From a virus, in the IMG/VR virus record IMGVR_UViG_3300012009_000018, positions 1-46,081 of that record: a DNA stretch of 46,081 bases; one strand, given 5' to 3'. The notes beneath the pieces were generated by a model that had not been told where the DNA came from, did no database searches, and saw nothing but the letters and a program-made list of their open reading frames with translations. Made by a program: the position numbers and the translations under genes. How positions within the stretch are numbered: the first letter of the stretch is position 1; each line of letters opens with the position of its first letter. Shown piece after piece: positions 22,658 to 32,313 of the stretch.

Positions 22658-22891
22658 TTATTTGCTTGCATAAACTCTCACATAGCCTGTTATGCCACCA
22701 ACCTCCACCTCTATCCAATCCTGCTCTGTTGCTCCTGTTGACCCGGCATCAACTATCTTTAAATTCTCGGTTATCATCTTATCCTCAACAGTCTCCATAA
22801 GAGCGTTTACTTTATTAATGATATCCCGTATCTGTAAATTTAAGTTCTTATCCTTAATAGGGTATTTAATCGCAGCACGGACATTTGACAT
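22658..22891 (-). CDS. Small virion-region protein, 77 aa
   Basis: Helical first half (LNLQIRDIINKVNALMETVE) and beta C-terminus (DWIEVEVGGITGYVRVYASK). It lies between the nozzle gene (one-base overlap) and the tail protein; perhaps a short trimeric tail component. No family recognised. Confidence 0.55.
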   Translation of the reverse strand: MSNVRAAIKYPIKDKNLNLQIRDIINKVNALMETVEDKMITENLKIVDAGSTGATEQDWIEVEVGGITGYVRVYASK

Positions 22892-24756
22892 TATGACGGC
22901 CTCTTGGCTTCAGGTCTCAGAGCCCCTGACAAGCCCGCTAAGGTAAAAGTGTTGCTAGTTGTGACGTCTAGCCCTACCTGGAATAAACGCCCCATGGCAT
23001 TCACGTTAAAAGATTCAATGTTAAGGCCGGACATGCCACAATAAATTTCTCCAGCATAACATGACCCCGCGTAAGCCTCGCCCCCAGTTACCGTCTCGAA
23101 CACAGAAACATCGTGTACATTATCAACATCAACATTGAATTCTAACCCGCCAGCCGTACCTGACTGAAACATAATAGTCACTTCACGTAATGTGAATATA
23201 GTAGTAGGGTCTTGGCCAAGCGGTCTGAACCCCGTCTCGAACCGGAAATTAATATCGGAACCATCATCCTGAGCTCCCGAGTCCAACCGATAAAGATAAC
23301 CATCTTCACCGCCAGCTAACGGCCGCCTTAACCCTTCATCATCCGTGTATGCCCCAAGACAGCTTAAATCCAGAGATTCGTATTGGAAGTATGTCCATCC
23401 CACATAATCCTGCGATAAGTCCTCGATTTTTACCTCAGCCATTAGAGGTACTATCCAATGCCCGACCATCACGTATTCCGCTAAGGACGAATGGTTGATA
23501 AGAAACATCATCTGCTTTTTCAGGGGGTAGTAAACAGCATCATAGTTATCGGATTCGGCGGGAGTAAAATAACCAGCCTCGTCTAAAGCACGCAGCCGGT
23601 CAGAGATGTCAGAAATATTAACCCCGTCATAAGCCTTCCAGCCATCTTCGGACAAAAACACTATATTGTCCTTGAATTCCAAGATGGAATAACCCGAGAT
23701 GCTCCCGATAGTTCTTGATACTGTATACAACTCATCGAAGTTCCCGGATAAAACAGAAATTTTATTAGGTTTAAATATCACCAACTGCTCACCAAGAGAA
23801 GCTACACCCGTTATCTCTTCCCCATCTTTCCTATCAAAATACTGGTAATTACTTGACGGTACCGCCTCCGGTATTCCAACTAAGCTCCACATGACCATCG
23901 ACTCGCCATCGGTTTCATCGGGACAGCTGATATAGAACATCCGGTCGTTATGAAGTTTCACAAACTTAGCTTTCGGGGGCACCGTATGGTTATCGGACAC
24001 TAAAGTAGTTACGTCGTTGTCTGAGGCGCTGTCAGTGTATGTCTGGTCTGAATTCTCCACCTCGTCGACTTTATAAAACTGAGTAGAATCTCCGCCAGAA
24101 TCTAAATTCAGTGTTCTATAAATAACTATCTTATCTACCTGCGTATCGGAGGATGCCACGACCGTCACGTCTACATCCTCATCAGATACAGTGACTTCAT
24201 CAGAGACCGGAGAAGGATTGCCCTCTAAAGCTTCTGTGTCCCTCTTGTACGTGTATTTGTATTGATATGTACCAGTTAGACCCGTACCGCTTCCCACCCC
24301 AACTGTAGGCTTAGAGTCTGGCGGGTCAATTCCCACCTGGTATACAGTCGTATTGTAGAGTTTAAAATTATCATCTTCCCCATTCACACAGTACATAAAG
24401 CTTCGATGATGACCGTATGTTAACCGCTTCCCGGCAGTTAACCCAGTTTTAACATCAGACCAAGTCGCCCCATTCCAATGCCCTAGTTTCGTACCGCATT
24501 GAGCTAAGAGGTAAGTAGTCCCCCCGGGTGACTTATATTCTTGTATCGACTTTATAGCCGTATCAGCCGTATAGGCTGAATCACTATGCTTCGTAACCCC
24601 GTTACGGCTACGCAACGCTTTTAAAGTAGTCAGCTCAAAGTTTTTAGCATCCGCAACCGTCTTGGGGTCAAGGGAATCCTGAGACGTACTCCAATCTAGG
24701 CCCAGTGAAAAATCATTGAGTAAGAAAGGAATATTCGCATTAATAGGCATAGCCAT
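22891..24756 (-). CDS. Tail nozzle / tubular protein B-like, 621 aa
   Basis: Begins with a stretch typical of podovirus nozzle proteins (NDFSLGLDWSTSQDSLDPKTVADAKNFEL, counted from residue 14), and contains repeated beta blades and an Ig-like insertion (YQYKYTYKRDTEALEGNPSP ... VTVSDEDVDVTVV). FVKLHNDRMFYISCPDETD and LVIFKPNKISVLSG recall P22 gp10 / T7 gp12-like hubs. It follows the adaptor gene with a 17-base overlap, the usual order adaptor then nozzle. Confidence 0.7.
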   Translation of the reverse strand: MAMPINANIPFLLNDFSLGLDWSTSQDSLDPKTVADAKNFELTTLKALRSRNGVTKHSDSAYTADTAIKSIQEYKSPGGTTYLLAQCGTKLGHWNGATWSDVKTGLTAGKRLTYGHHRSFMYCVNGEDDNFKLYNTTVYQVGIDPPDSKPTVGVGSGTGLTGTYQYKYTYKRDTEALEGNPSPVSDEVTVSDEDVDVTVVASSDTQVDKIVIYRTLNLDSGGDSTQFYKVDEVENSDQTYTDSASDNDVTTLVSDNHTVPPKAKFVKLHNDRMFYISCPDETDGESMVMWSLVGIPEAVPSSNYQYFDRKDGEEITGVASLGEQLVIFKPNKISVLSGNFDELYTVSRTIGSISGYSILEFKDNIVFLSEDGWKAYDGVNISDISDRLRALDEAGYFTPAESDNYDAVYYPLKKQMMFLINHSSLAEYVMVGHWIVPLMAEVKIEDLSQDYVGWTYFQYESLDLSCLGAYTDDEGLRRPLAGGEDGYLYRLDSGAQDDGSDINFRFETGFRPLGQDPTTIFTLREVTIMFQSGTAGGLEFNVDVDNVHDVSVFETVTGGEAYAGSCYAGEIYCGMSGLNIESFNVNAMGRLFQVGLDVTTSNTFTLAGLSGALRPEAKRPS

Positions 24757-25366
24757 CCTCTTCGCAGAAAGGCTGCATCATTTCAGCTTCATCGGTTTGT
24801 AAAACCAGGTACCGCAAAGCAGAATTTTCGGACTTCTCTAGTAAATTCCAATAATGATTAGTAATCCTCTCGTCTTTTCCTAACCCGTTGATTACCGCTA
24901 AGATAGCAATGTAATTGCGTATACACGGGGGGAAGTCACTTGTAGAAGTTAATTCGGGCATATACCAGACACTTAAAGTGTCGCTTGTCCCATCCGGCGT
25001 AGGTATGAATTGAATCTTTCCGTTCACCCAATGCCAGGCCTTCATTGACGGGTCGTAGTCCTTGTAATCGAAAAACTCTTTCTCGGTTCCGATAAAACGT
25101 ATCTTATCTCCATTGTCTTTTAGCCGGATAGAGCTCACCTTGTAACAATCGTCTGGTTTATCATAATCAGACTGGTCCGCCACTAAAGACAAATCTTCGC
25201 TCTTCTTCTTCACGTAATACAGCCAGGGAGCAAACCTCTCAAGAGCCTCATTGATAGCGAAGTCTATCCATAAGTCAATCTCTGTAGTAGTAAAATAAGC
25301 TTCGCGTGTATCATTTAAAATGCTTTGTACATACCTAGTTACATCGGAATCTGTCTGTAACGCCAT
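24740..25366 (-). CDS. Head-tail adaptor (tail tubular protein A-like), 208 aa
   Basis: Helical N-terminus (VTRYVQSILNDTREAYFTTT, EIDLWIDFAINEALERFAPW), central beta part (DCYKVSSIRL, IRFIGTEKEFFDY, NGKIQFIPTPDGTSDTLSVWY) and helical C-terminus. This is the gp4/gp11-like connector pattern of podoviruses. GGAGG precedes the ATG. Confidence 0.75.
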   Translation of the reverse strand: MALQTDSDVTRYVQSILNDTREAYFTTTEIDLWIDFAINEALERFAPWLYYVKKKSEDLSLVADQSDYDKPDDCYKVSSIRLKDNGDKIRFIGTEKEFFDYKDYDPSMKAWHWVNGKIQFIPTPDGTSDTLSVWYMPELTSTSDFPPCIRNYIAILAVINGLGKDERITNHYWNLLEKSENSALRYLVLQTDEAEMMQPFCEEDGYAY

Positions 25367-25369
25367 TGT

Positions 25370-25798
25370 TTAACCTCCATAAAAGACAGTGGGTTCGTTG
25401 TAGTGTTTGTAAATAGCCCTAGCCCCAGTCCTGTGTGCATAGTCCTCATCATCTCGCATCGAAGCCGCTAAGCGAGCATTGCTTCTGTCTATATCGCTAA
25501 GCAACTCTTTAGAGTTTCTAGCCCAGTAGAGACTTTCTTTAAAGTCTTCGATAACACGGTGACTGGGGGGCCTAATGTTCTTACCGTAACGCCCATAATC
25601 AACTGATTCATCGTCCCAAGTAATAACCCGGACGCGTTCCGAGTTAATCTCCCACATGCGTGGGTCCCGGTTACCGTTGTTCCTCCATAAGAACTTCCGT
25701 ATCTCCCAACGAAATATTCTGTCATTAAATATAATAAAATAGTCTGGGTGAATCAATCCCACTCGTCTTTGAAATGATTCCGGTGCTCTATACAGCAT
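25370..25798 (-). CDS. Hypothetical structural-region protein, 142 aa
   Basis: TGGAGG before the ATG. Aromatic- and Arg-rich beta part (HPDYFIIFNDRIFRWEIRKF), helical end. Lies between capsid and adaptor genes, where small head-completion proteins are usual. It follows a hairpin at 25814-25848. No family recognised. Confidence 0.6.
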   Translation of the reverse strand: MLYRAPESFQRRVGLIHPDYFIIFNDRIFRWEIRKFLWRNNGNRDPRMWEINSERVRVITWDDESVDYGRYGKNIRPPSHRVIEDFKESLYWARNSKELLSDIDRSNARLAASMRDDEDYAHRTGARAIYKHYNEPTVFYGG

Positions 25799-25813
25799 GT
25801 ATCCTCCATTTAG

Positions 25814-25848
25814 TTCTTAGGGGGCCAGCTAAAGCCAGCCCCCAAGAA
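25814..25848 (-). terminator. Hairpin downstream of the capsid gene (weak terminator or processing site)
   Basis: On the minus strand TTCTTGGGGGC pairs with GCCCCCTAAGAA with one bulged T. There is no T-run after it, so full termination is doubtful; partial read-through or 3'-end protection of the abundant capsid mRNA is more likely. Confidence 0.45.
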
Positions 25849-25901
25849 TTTCATATGTATGGAAACGAACCCAACTAAGTTTAGCCGGGTAAGACGAGGG
25901 T

Positions 25902-27125
25902 TTACGCGGTGGTAACCCCAGTAGCCTTCGCATGAGCATTGGAACAATCAGTCCCAATGTTTCCGTAAAGTTTAAACCAACTTTCATATGAATCTTCACC
26001 AGCAACCGGCTTTAAAATACCTCCGCCTTTATTATCCCATACCAGTTTCTTTAAAGCATAAAACTTAATATGAGGCATAGAGGGGAAATACATATAGCCA
26101 GTCGGGCAATTCTTATGCACCATGACAGGCAAGTCTACGTTTCCACCAGTGTACTTGATGCCTTTCCACCCAGCGTTAAAGTTCATACGCTGTACCTGGC
26201 GGTCAGAGCGGATAAGGTCGATAAGCTTATTACGTATCGCGTACGTAGTAAGAATCATCGACGGAGTTTCTCCGTCTGTCCTCTGCTCAACAGCATCGAG
26301 TACTTCCTGGATTTTAGTTTCAGTCAAAGCGCCGAAGCTAGTCTCAACATGAGACTGCCAGCTAGTTTCAGATGACCGGTCGATACCTTGGAAATCACTT
26401 CCCGGGGTATTAGCGGTATCAATTATACCGTCAAGCCCCATGATTTCACCAATATTAGCAGCGGTACTAGAGTACGTATCTTCACGCACTAAAAGGTCAC
26501 CATCGGCCAAGTCGCCAATGCCAGTTGAAGCTGACATTGTTAAGACGTTCCCGGCTATCGAATTGATAGTCAGGCCATCTACGTACTTAGAGGCGTCGCC
26601 GGCATCGTACCCGTCGATTACCATTCCTTCACGGAACAACCGAGCAGTTGATGCTTCAGTAATACCAAAAGGGTTATCCACAGTAATCGTTGAGCCGTCC
26701 GTGGCCGCAACATGCCCAATTACGGCATCTCCGCGTCCTAAGGACTGCCGGTCTAAGTCAATAGCAAAGGCGTTAGAAGCGCCCTTAGTCTCCTGAGAGA
26801 CCATGTCAACCCATCCGCCTTTTCCTTTCGCGGAAGCGATGGAAAATCCATCAATTTTAATACGGCCATAGTTACGTTTCATGTAAATATAAGCCGCGTC
26901 GTACGTATTCCGCTGAGCTGACGGCAAGGTGTAGTTGTTAGCTACCCTAGCTCCAACAGCTTCCGTGAATGCGGTCTGTACGGGGATATACACACGTTTA
27001 CCATAAACACCCTTAGTGACTTTCTTAATCTGAGCCCACCAAGGTGTCTTTTTATAAATCTGGTTTACAATAACGGGTGCATAGTATTCTTTCAGAATGT
27101 CTTGGATATATTGAAATTCCTGCAT
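25902..27125 (-). CDS. Major capsid protein, 407 aa
   Basis: Follows the scaffold gene at 13 bases, the usual order. The N-terminus has no long delta domain: EFQYIQDILKEYYAPVIVNQ leads to KVTKGVYGKRVYIPVQT, YIYMKRNYGRIKIDG and a later MILTTYAIRNKLIDLIRSDR, the pattern of N-arm, E-loop, P-domain helix and A-domain in HK97-type phage capsid proteins. A beta insertion lies around 150-230 (ATDGSTITVDNPFG...). AGGAG precedes the ATG. Confidence 0.85.
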   Translation of the reverse strand: MQEFQYIQDILKEYYAPVIVNQIYKKTPWWAQIKKVTKGVYGKRVYIPVQTAFTEAVGARVANNYTLPSAQRNTYDAAYIYMKRNYGRIKIDGFSIASAKGKGGWVDMVSQETKGASNAFAIDLDRQSLGRGDAVIGHVAATDGSTITVDNPFGITEASTARLFREGMVIDGYDAGDASKYVDGLTINSIAGNVLTMSASTGIGDLADGDLLVREDTYSSTAANIGEIMGLDGIIDTANTPGSDFQGIDRSSETSWQSHVETSFGALTETKIQEVLDAVEQRTDGETPSMILTTYAIRNKLIDLIRSDRQVQRMNFNAGWKGIKYTGGNVDLPVMVHKNCPTGYMYFPSMPHIKFYALKKLVWDNKGGGILKPVAGEDSYESWFKLYGNIGTDCSNAHAKATGVTTA

Positions 27126-27138
27126 TCATATCTCCTAC

Positions 27139-28278
27139 TTACTTTCGTGTAAGACTCTCCATCTCGGAAATGTACTGCCTCGCCAAGTCAGATGCGTCAT
27201 CGAAATCTCTCGGGGGAGCTGACTCCTTGTCCGAGATTCTAGAAGTAGCACCGGAGTGCGAACGCCGAGTGCTGACAGGTTTACTCTTCTGTTTCTTCGA
27301 AGCGTACTCCCGAATCACCTTCTGTTCATACTCCCTGGCAAACTGCGGGTTTGCCTTGATGGCTTTCTCTAGAAAATCTGAGGACGCATAATGATTATGA
27401 CTAGCTTCCATCGCCTTTTCAATAGGCGTATCCGGTGAGAAAGCTTTGATAGCCCAAACTTCATCAATGCTAGCCATCGGATAATCCTCCGAGTGTTTCT
27501 TAATCTCGGATTCTATCTGAGCCTGGGCAGATTGAACCTCAGCTTCCTGCGACTTCGAACGCATACCCTCCATTTCTTCCGCGAGAGCATTGTAGCGTTC
27601 TTTCATCATGCGGGTTTCATCATCATCGTGGTCGTTGATTTCCATTGCTTTAAAACCGCTTGACTTCTTCTGTCCTTCTTCACCACGCATGTTCTGAAGC
27701 TGCTGGGCTAATTGGTTCAACTGTTGCCGTTCGCTTTGCAGCTGTTGATGTTGACTATCAATCTCATTACGCCTATTAGATAGTTCGTCAAAAATTTGAC
27801 CCGACCTTATCCCGCGTTGGAGATACATTACTGCTTCGTCGGGCTTGAGGTCTTTCAACTTTAACTCCTCCCCCTTAACTTTCAAGACGGTGTCTTCACC
27901 GGTTAAGTTGATTAAATCCTCTTGAAGCTTTCCCAACCTCTCGAAAAGCTCCTCATCCTCCTGAGATGCATCGTCACTTCGATTGTCCTCTTCAGCGGGT
28001 TCTTCTCCCTGCTTCTCTGGCTCTGATTCTGATTCTTCTTTGCGAGGTTGGCGGGACATAGAGACATCGTCACTATCCTGCCAATCGTCATCGTCATCAA
28101 AATCAAAGTCATCTCTGCTGTCAGAGAAATTCTGAGAAGTGTCGAATCCACCGCGAGAGGGGTCGTAATTATCGATACCCTCAGGTCGGTCAAAATCCTG
28201 TCCCTTTTTAGAATCTGTTGATTCCCCGGGGACGCTTCTTAGCTGTTCTTCAGCCATTTCAAAATCATTGTCAGCCAT
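27139..28278 (-). CDS. Scaffolding protein, 379 aa
   Basis: Very acidic, disordered N-terminal half (DFDFDDDDDWQDSDD, EKQGEEPAEED), central long coiled coil (LSNRRNEIDSQHQQLQSERQ...), and a basic C-terminal end (KKQKSKPVSTRRSHSG). Position between portal and capsid gene and this composition fit a scaffold that is lost on DNA packaging. Confidence 0.8.
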   Translation of the reverse strand: MADNDFEMAEEQLRSVPGESTDSKKGQDFDRPEGIDNYDPSRGGFDTSQNFSDSRDDFDFDDDDDWQDSDDVSMSRQPRKEESESEPEKQGEEPAEEDNRSDDASQEDEELFERLGKLQEDLINLTGEDTVLKVKGEELKLKDLKPDEAVMYLQRGIRSGQIFDELSNRRNEIDSQHQQLQSERQQLNQLAQQLQNMRGEEGQKKSSGFKAMEINDHDDDETRMMKERYNALAEEMEGMRSKSQEAEVQSAQAQIESEIKKHSEDYPMASIDEVWAIKAFSPDTPIEKAMEASHNHYASSDFLEKAIKANPQFAREYEQKVIREYASKKQKSKPVSTRRSHSGATSRISDKESAPPRDFDDASDLARQYISEMESLTRK

Positions 28279-28302
28279 AATAGCCTCGTTTACTTACAGA
28301 GG

Positions 28303-28327
28303 ACCTGCCTTCTCGCGTAGAGCAGGT
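28303..28327 (-). other. Hairpin between portal and scaffold genes
   Basis: ACCTGC and GCAGGT with an inner TCT/AGA pair form a stem just after the portal stop. No T-run follows. With the hairpin at 25814-25848 it brackets the scaffold-capsid pair and may tune their mRNA level. Confidence 0.35.
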
Positions 28328-30312
28328 TATCCTTGCGGAGCCTGCCCCCCTTGTTCTTCGGCGGGCTGTCCCTGTTCTGCCTGCTGTTGTTGGATACCCT
28401 GTATAGCTTCGTAGGTTTTTTGGATATGGAAGTCCATTAAGTCCTGGACACCCTTCTCCTGCCGCTCAAACCCAGCAGACAGACGTTCTCGTAGGTGAAT
28501 ATTTAAATGCACCATGTGGCTTTCGAGCGGATATAAGAACCCTCCAACATCTGCTGTAGTCAGCTTCGGGTTCGATTTAATAAGCTCATTCTCACGGTGA
28601 GCCTTCCGTTCATGAACCTGGACATCTTTGAATATCTTCTTAGCCTGTCCAAACTCCATCATTTCTAATATCATTTGCGGGTCTTGGATAATGCCCGATT
28701 CAAATAATCTCATTATATACTCTACTCTCATAGGCAGCGATTTCGGTAAACCGCTCTCGGAAGTAATCCTTACGTCAGTGTTCCCGCGTAAGTCGGCTCC
28801 CTTAAAGTATTTCACCTGGAAAGCCCCATCTTCACCGGTATACCGTAATAAGCGGGCAGCACTGTAGTACTTCTGTATGAGCCTTAATACCATCGTCCAT
28901 GCCTTACCCGATGCCCTATTCAAGGCCCGAATAAGAGGCGTTAATGTAACGTCATCCTGCTGAAGCAATAATCCCGCTAAGGTCCCGCTGGCATGCGAAG
29001 CCCTTTCCGGCAACTGGCCCATAGATACGGGGTGAACATTCAAAACATCTTCCATATCCCGCTCTAAGTACCCCTTATAACTTTGAACGTGCGGGGGGAA
29101 GGGGTCCAGCTTCATCTGGTAAGGTTCCCCCTTATGTTTGTCATAATCAATAAAAACCCCGTAATCGTTCGTCCATTGTTTCTTATTAAGCATAGCTCCA
29201 AGAGGTGCCAAGACTTTCAACTTCGAAGCACGCTCAATAGCAACGCTCATTAAAGAATACTGCCGGTTGTATTCCCGCTGCAAGGGTATAAAGTCTTTAA
29301 TCGGGGATTCATTATACGAAAGTCCCCGCTCATAGGTTCCAATCGGAACCACAGACTCACTGACTTTATAAAACGGTATTTCACCGTAATCATGAGTTCC
29401 ATATTCTAGAACTTTATTCCCGGCTAGAAAGAAGTAAACCTCAGGCGTCCATAACTCCATATAGGTCGTAGAATCGCCGCGGACTGAATCAGATTTAGAC
29501 CCAGCCTGATTGAATGCTCCCGAAGTGTCGGTGTACTGTAACTCATAAGCGTCCTTGAGCGTAGAAGAAACATCAGTAACGGTTCCCCGCTTTAAATCAT
29601 ACTTTTCCTCTATCTCTTCGCATGAGACCTCTTCCCCGTAAATAAACCATCGCCATTTACCTTCTTCAGTATAAAGCGGGTCATGGCGGCAATTAAAGGG
29701 ACTTATAGTCTCAACATCAACGTCTCCTTCCTCAATAATAGGCTGAGATTCCTCTCCTGTATGCTCATTCCCTAAATCATCGGTGTATGTAGGCTGCTCG
29801 TATCCGAGAATTCCTTCCTTCTCTTCATTCCAAAATACCCGGAAATAAGCACAGTTGCATAAAATCGCCCATAACCGAGCCTTCTCAAGCTCAGAGTCCC
29901 AATCAACCCTGTCTTGAATGCCTTCTATGATTTTCTCGCCAGCTCTCGCACTTTCTATGTCATCGTAATCATCAGTTGCCGGTAATACGTGCTTGTGGGC
30001 TCTGTCGTCCCTCAGTTTGGACAAAAGCACCTTGACCATGGGTCTTAGCTTATTAACCTGTATATTTCCCTTACGTCGGTCTACAGGGACTTCTACGAGC
30101 TTTTTAGTAACCTTGTTGTAATCGTATGTCTGATACCCAGCCACCCAGGCGATATACTTCTTCCATCGAGGGTAACGTATAGTCACGTCAGGGTGGTTAT
30201 CCCAGTAGTTCTTTGCAATAGAAGCAACTTGTGCTTCTTGAGAGTCGGTGAGCTTCTTACCCTCAATGACTAAGTCTATTAATTTCTTTAGTGATACTTT
30301 CGGTTCTTCCAT
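28327..30312 (-). CDS. Portal protein, 661 aa
   Basis: P22/phiEco32-type portal: YPRWKKYIAWVAGYQTYDYN and NKLRPMVKVLLSKLRDDR near the N-terminus, wing-domain VETISPFNCRHDPLY, crown/stem helices (YNRQYSLMSVAIERASKLKV), HASGTLAGLLLQQDDVTLTP and a Gln/Gly-rich C-terminal barrel tail. It forms the dodecameric DNA gate. It lies downstream of the terminase genes and before scaffold. Confidence 0.85.
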   Translation of the reverse strand: MEEPKVSLKKLIDLVIEGKKLTDSQEAQVASIAKNYWDNHPDVTIRYPRWKKYIAWVAGYQTYDYNKVTKKLVEVPVDRRKGNIQVNKLRPMVKVLLSKLRDDRAHKHVLPATDDYDDIESARAGEKIIEGIQDRVDWDSELEKARLWAILCNCAYFRVFWNEEKEGILGYEQPTYTDDLGNEHTGEESQPIIEEGDVDVETISPFNCRHDPLYTEEGKWRWFIYGEEVSCEEIEEKYDLKRGTVTDVSSTLKDAYELQYTDTSGAFNQAGSKSDSVRGDSTTYMELWTPEVYFFLAGNKVLEYGTHDYGEIPFYKVSESVVPIGTYERGLSYNESPIKDFIPLQREYNRQYSLMSVAIERASKLKVLAPLGAMLNKKQWTNDYGVFIDYDKHKGEPYQMKLDPFPPHVQSYKGYLERDMEDVLNVHPVSMGQLPERASHASGTLAGLLLQQDDVTLTPLIRALNRASGKAWTMVLRLIQKYYSAARLLRYTGEDGAFQVKYFKGADLRGNTDVRITSESGLPKSLPMRVEYIMRLFESGIIQDPQMILEMMEFGQAKKIFKDVQVHERKAHRENELIKSNPKLTTADVGGFLYPLESHMVHLNIHLRERLSAGFERQEKGVQDLMDFHIQKTYEAIQGIQQQQAEQGQPAEEQGGQAPQG

Positions 30313-30644
30313 TATTTATCCTGCTTCTTAGTAAGGTCGAGTTCTTCGTCCCCCCAATCTTCCTCGAGGTTTTTAATCATCTCCTCCAATTCCGGGTCTT
30401 TCGGCGCATCCACGCTTATTTCCTCGAAATCTTTAGATTGCTTCTTCCTCTCTTTCCGCTCGTCGGTTCGCATTTTCTTTAATTCAGCAATGTCTGTCCC
30501 GAACCTCTTGTCATAATACTCGAATTCCTCGTAATTCTTTGCCATTAAACGGTTCAATAATTTTTGACGCTCAGCTCTGCCCGTAATACGTTCAAATAAA
30601 TATAGACCGCCTAAGACACCCGCGATAATAAGCTCGCTTACCAT
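30312..30644 (-). CDS. Small membrane-anchored charged protein, 110 aa
   Basis: GGAGGT four bases before the ATG at 30644 decides the start. A hydrophobic N-terminal helix (VSELIIAGVLGGLYLFERI) is followed by a long Lys/Glu coiled coil. It overlaps the portal start by one base. Perhaps an assembly factor at the membrane; no family recognised. Confidence 0.6.
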   Translation of the reverse strand: MVSELIIAGVLGGLYLFERITGRAERQKLLNRLMAKNYEEFEYYDKRFGTDIAELKKMRTDERKERKKQSKDFEEISVDAPKDPELEEMIKNLEEDWGDEELDLTKKQDK

Positions 30645-30677
30645 TTGTACCTCCATAACATAAACATTCCCCGATGA

Positions 30678-32312
30678 CTATAAGTTCATATCCATCGTTA
30701 GAAAAAAACCCCCAAACAGCGCCAGTAATTTTTCGTACGCCCCAATATCCGGTGACGCCCCAACGCTATTCCCCGCATAATCCTCTGTAAGGCCCACGTC
30801 TGTCCCTGCGTCTATACAGGGTGAGCCTACCTGAAGGGTGAAGTCGTCATTGCCGGGGTCGGTCATCGAGGGGTCAGAGTTCATACCGTTTCCGTCAAAC
30901 CCCGCCGTATTTTGCCAGTAGCTCCACGTCCGGGATGAGCCGTTGTAATAAATAAAATTTCCCGACCCCGCCCGATAAACGCAATTATAATCGGAAGTCA
31001 TCCCAGTTTGAGAAACCATACTGTAAGCGTATGTTGAGTCGGTTGTATAGATGATGTTGTTTTTTATAGTCAGCGAAACATCATCTTCAATGCTTATTTC
31101 AGCCGGGGTCCCAGCCTCGTTTGTGTCGTCATTGTGATAAGTTGTGTTGTTATAAATATTAAGAGTTATTCCACCAGCCCCCTTACCCATCTCAACAACA
31201 CCATATTTGTTATCATGCAAAAGGTTGTAATAAACATTAACCTCAATATCATTACTCCCGTTTTCCCCAACATAAACCCCGCCATCATAATTGTCATAAA
31301 TGTGATTTTGGTAAATATTAGCAGACGATTTTGTCTGAACCCCGTGCCCCTTAATATGTCCATAAATTGTATTGCCGTAAATCTCCACCGGAGTCGTAAG
31401 GTCAGCTTGGTCTATATATATTCCGTGGTCATATCCAAACGCTCCTGCGTACCCGTTATTATAAAGCGTATTGTTTTTTATCACCACCGATTCAGCCTTA
31501 GTTATTATTCCTGAACCCCATATGTCTCTCCACCCGTTATCGTAAATCGTGTTGGAATCTATAGTCCACGTACTCCCAGCTCCCGAAAACATATGAATCC
31601 CTGTTTCTCCATTGTCTGTTATCGTACACCCCTGCATCTCCCCAGACGCCGAGCCTGTGGTGCAGAGTATCCCGGCATAATAATTCCGGTCAATAGTCAA
31701 GGTGTCAAAATGCCAGTTTTCGCCATCTAAGTACACCCCTGAACCATAATCCGTTTCGCCGGACAAAACATTCCCCTGGCGTAAATGCAGGTTTTCAACG
31801 GTGATGTAATCTTTTTCGTTGGCATCAATAGCCACCCCCCTCGCCCCAGCCTCTATGCCCGGCGAGGTATAAGCCGTGTCCGGGTCGGATGTGGAGTAAA
31901 CATAAAGCGTATTTGATGCCCAGTACCAATCATACTCATCCGCCAAACTCCCCGTATCTGCCTTTTTATCTCCGAAGTTTCCGTCTATGTATACGACATA
32001 GGGTTCCGTAGTGCAAGTTGCTTCCCATTGATTTTCAGTACCCGTAGATGTCCATGTACTCACCAAATCCGCCCCATTAATAATCGGTTTTGCACCTGTT
32101 CCGTAGGCCCCAAACGTTATGTCATCGCTCGAATCGCCGGATGACGGAACAGTAAGTTCCTCTCTCCACTGCTCTCCACGCTTAAAATAGATGTTATCGC
32201 CCGCAGAGAAACTTACTCCGTTTACTTTAGAGATAGTCTGCCAAGCGGCACCCGTAGATGTCCCCGCATTAGAGTCATCACCACCTGTGGCGTCAACATA
32301 ATAATCAGTCAT
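30678..32312 (-). CDS. Right-handed beta-helix protein, probable tailspike, 544 aa
   Basis: Starts YYVDATGGDDSNAGTS, the usual cap of parallel beta-helix polysaccharide-binding or lyase proteins. Residues 150-400 have repeated coils such as NTIYDNG, NTLYNNG, NTIYGH, NHIYDN and NLLHDN. The end (SPCIDAGTDVG...DIGAYE) is a known cap of such proteins. It likely binds or cleaves a host surface glycan. Its place between terminase and portal, away from the tail genes, suggests later insertion as a host-range cassette. Confidence 0.75.
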   Translation of the reverse strand: MTDYYVDATGGDDSNAGTSTGAAWQTISKVNGVSFSAGDNIYFKRGEQWREELTVPSSGDSSDDITFGAYGTGAKPIINGADLVSTWTSTGTENQWEATCTTEPYVVYIDGNFGDKKADTGSLADEYDWYWASNTLYVYSTSDPDTAYTSPGIEAGARGVAIDANEKDYITVENLHLRQGNVLSGETDYGSGVYLDGENWHFDTLTIDRNYYAGILCTTGSASGEMQGCTITDNGETGIHMFSGAGSTWTIDSNTIYDNGWRDIWGSGIITKAESVVIKNNTLYNNGYAGAFGYDHGIYIDQADLTTPVEIYGNTIYGHIKGHGVQTKSSANIYQNHIYDNYDGGVYVGENGSNDIEVNVYYNLLHDNKYGVVEMGKGAGGITLNIYNNTTYHNDDTNEAGTPAEISIEDDVSLTIKNNIIYTTDSTYAYSMVSQTGMTSDYNCVYRAGSGNFIYYNGSSRTWSYWQNTAGFDGNGMNSDPSMTDPGNDDFTLQVGSPCIDAGTDVGLTEDYAGNSVGASPDIGAYEKLLALFGGFFLTMDMNL

Positions 32313-32313
32313 G

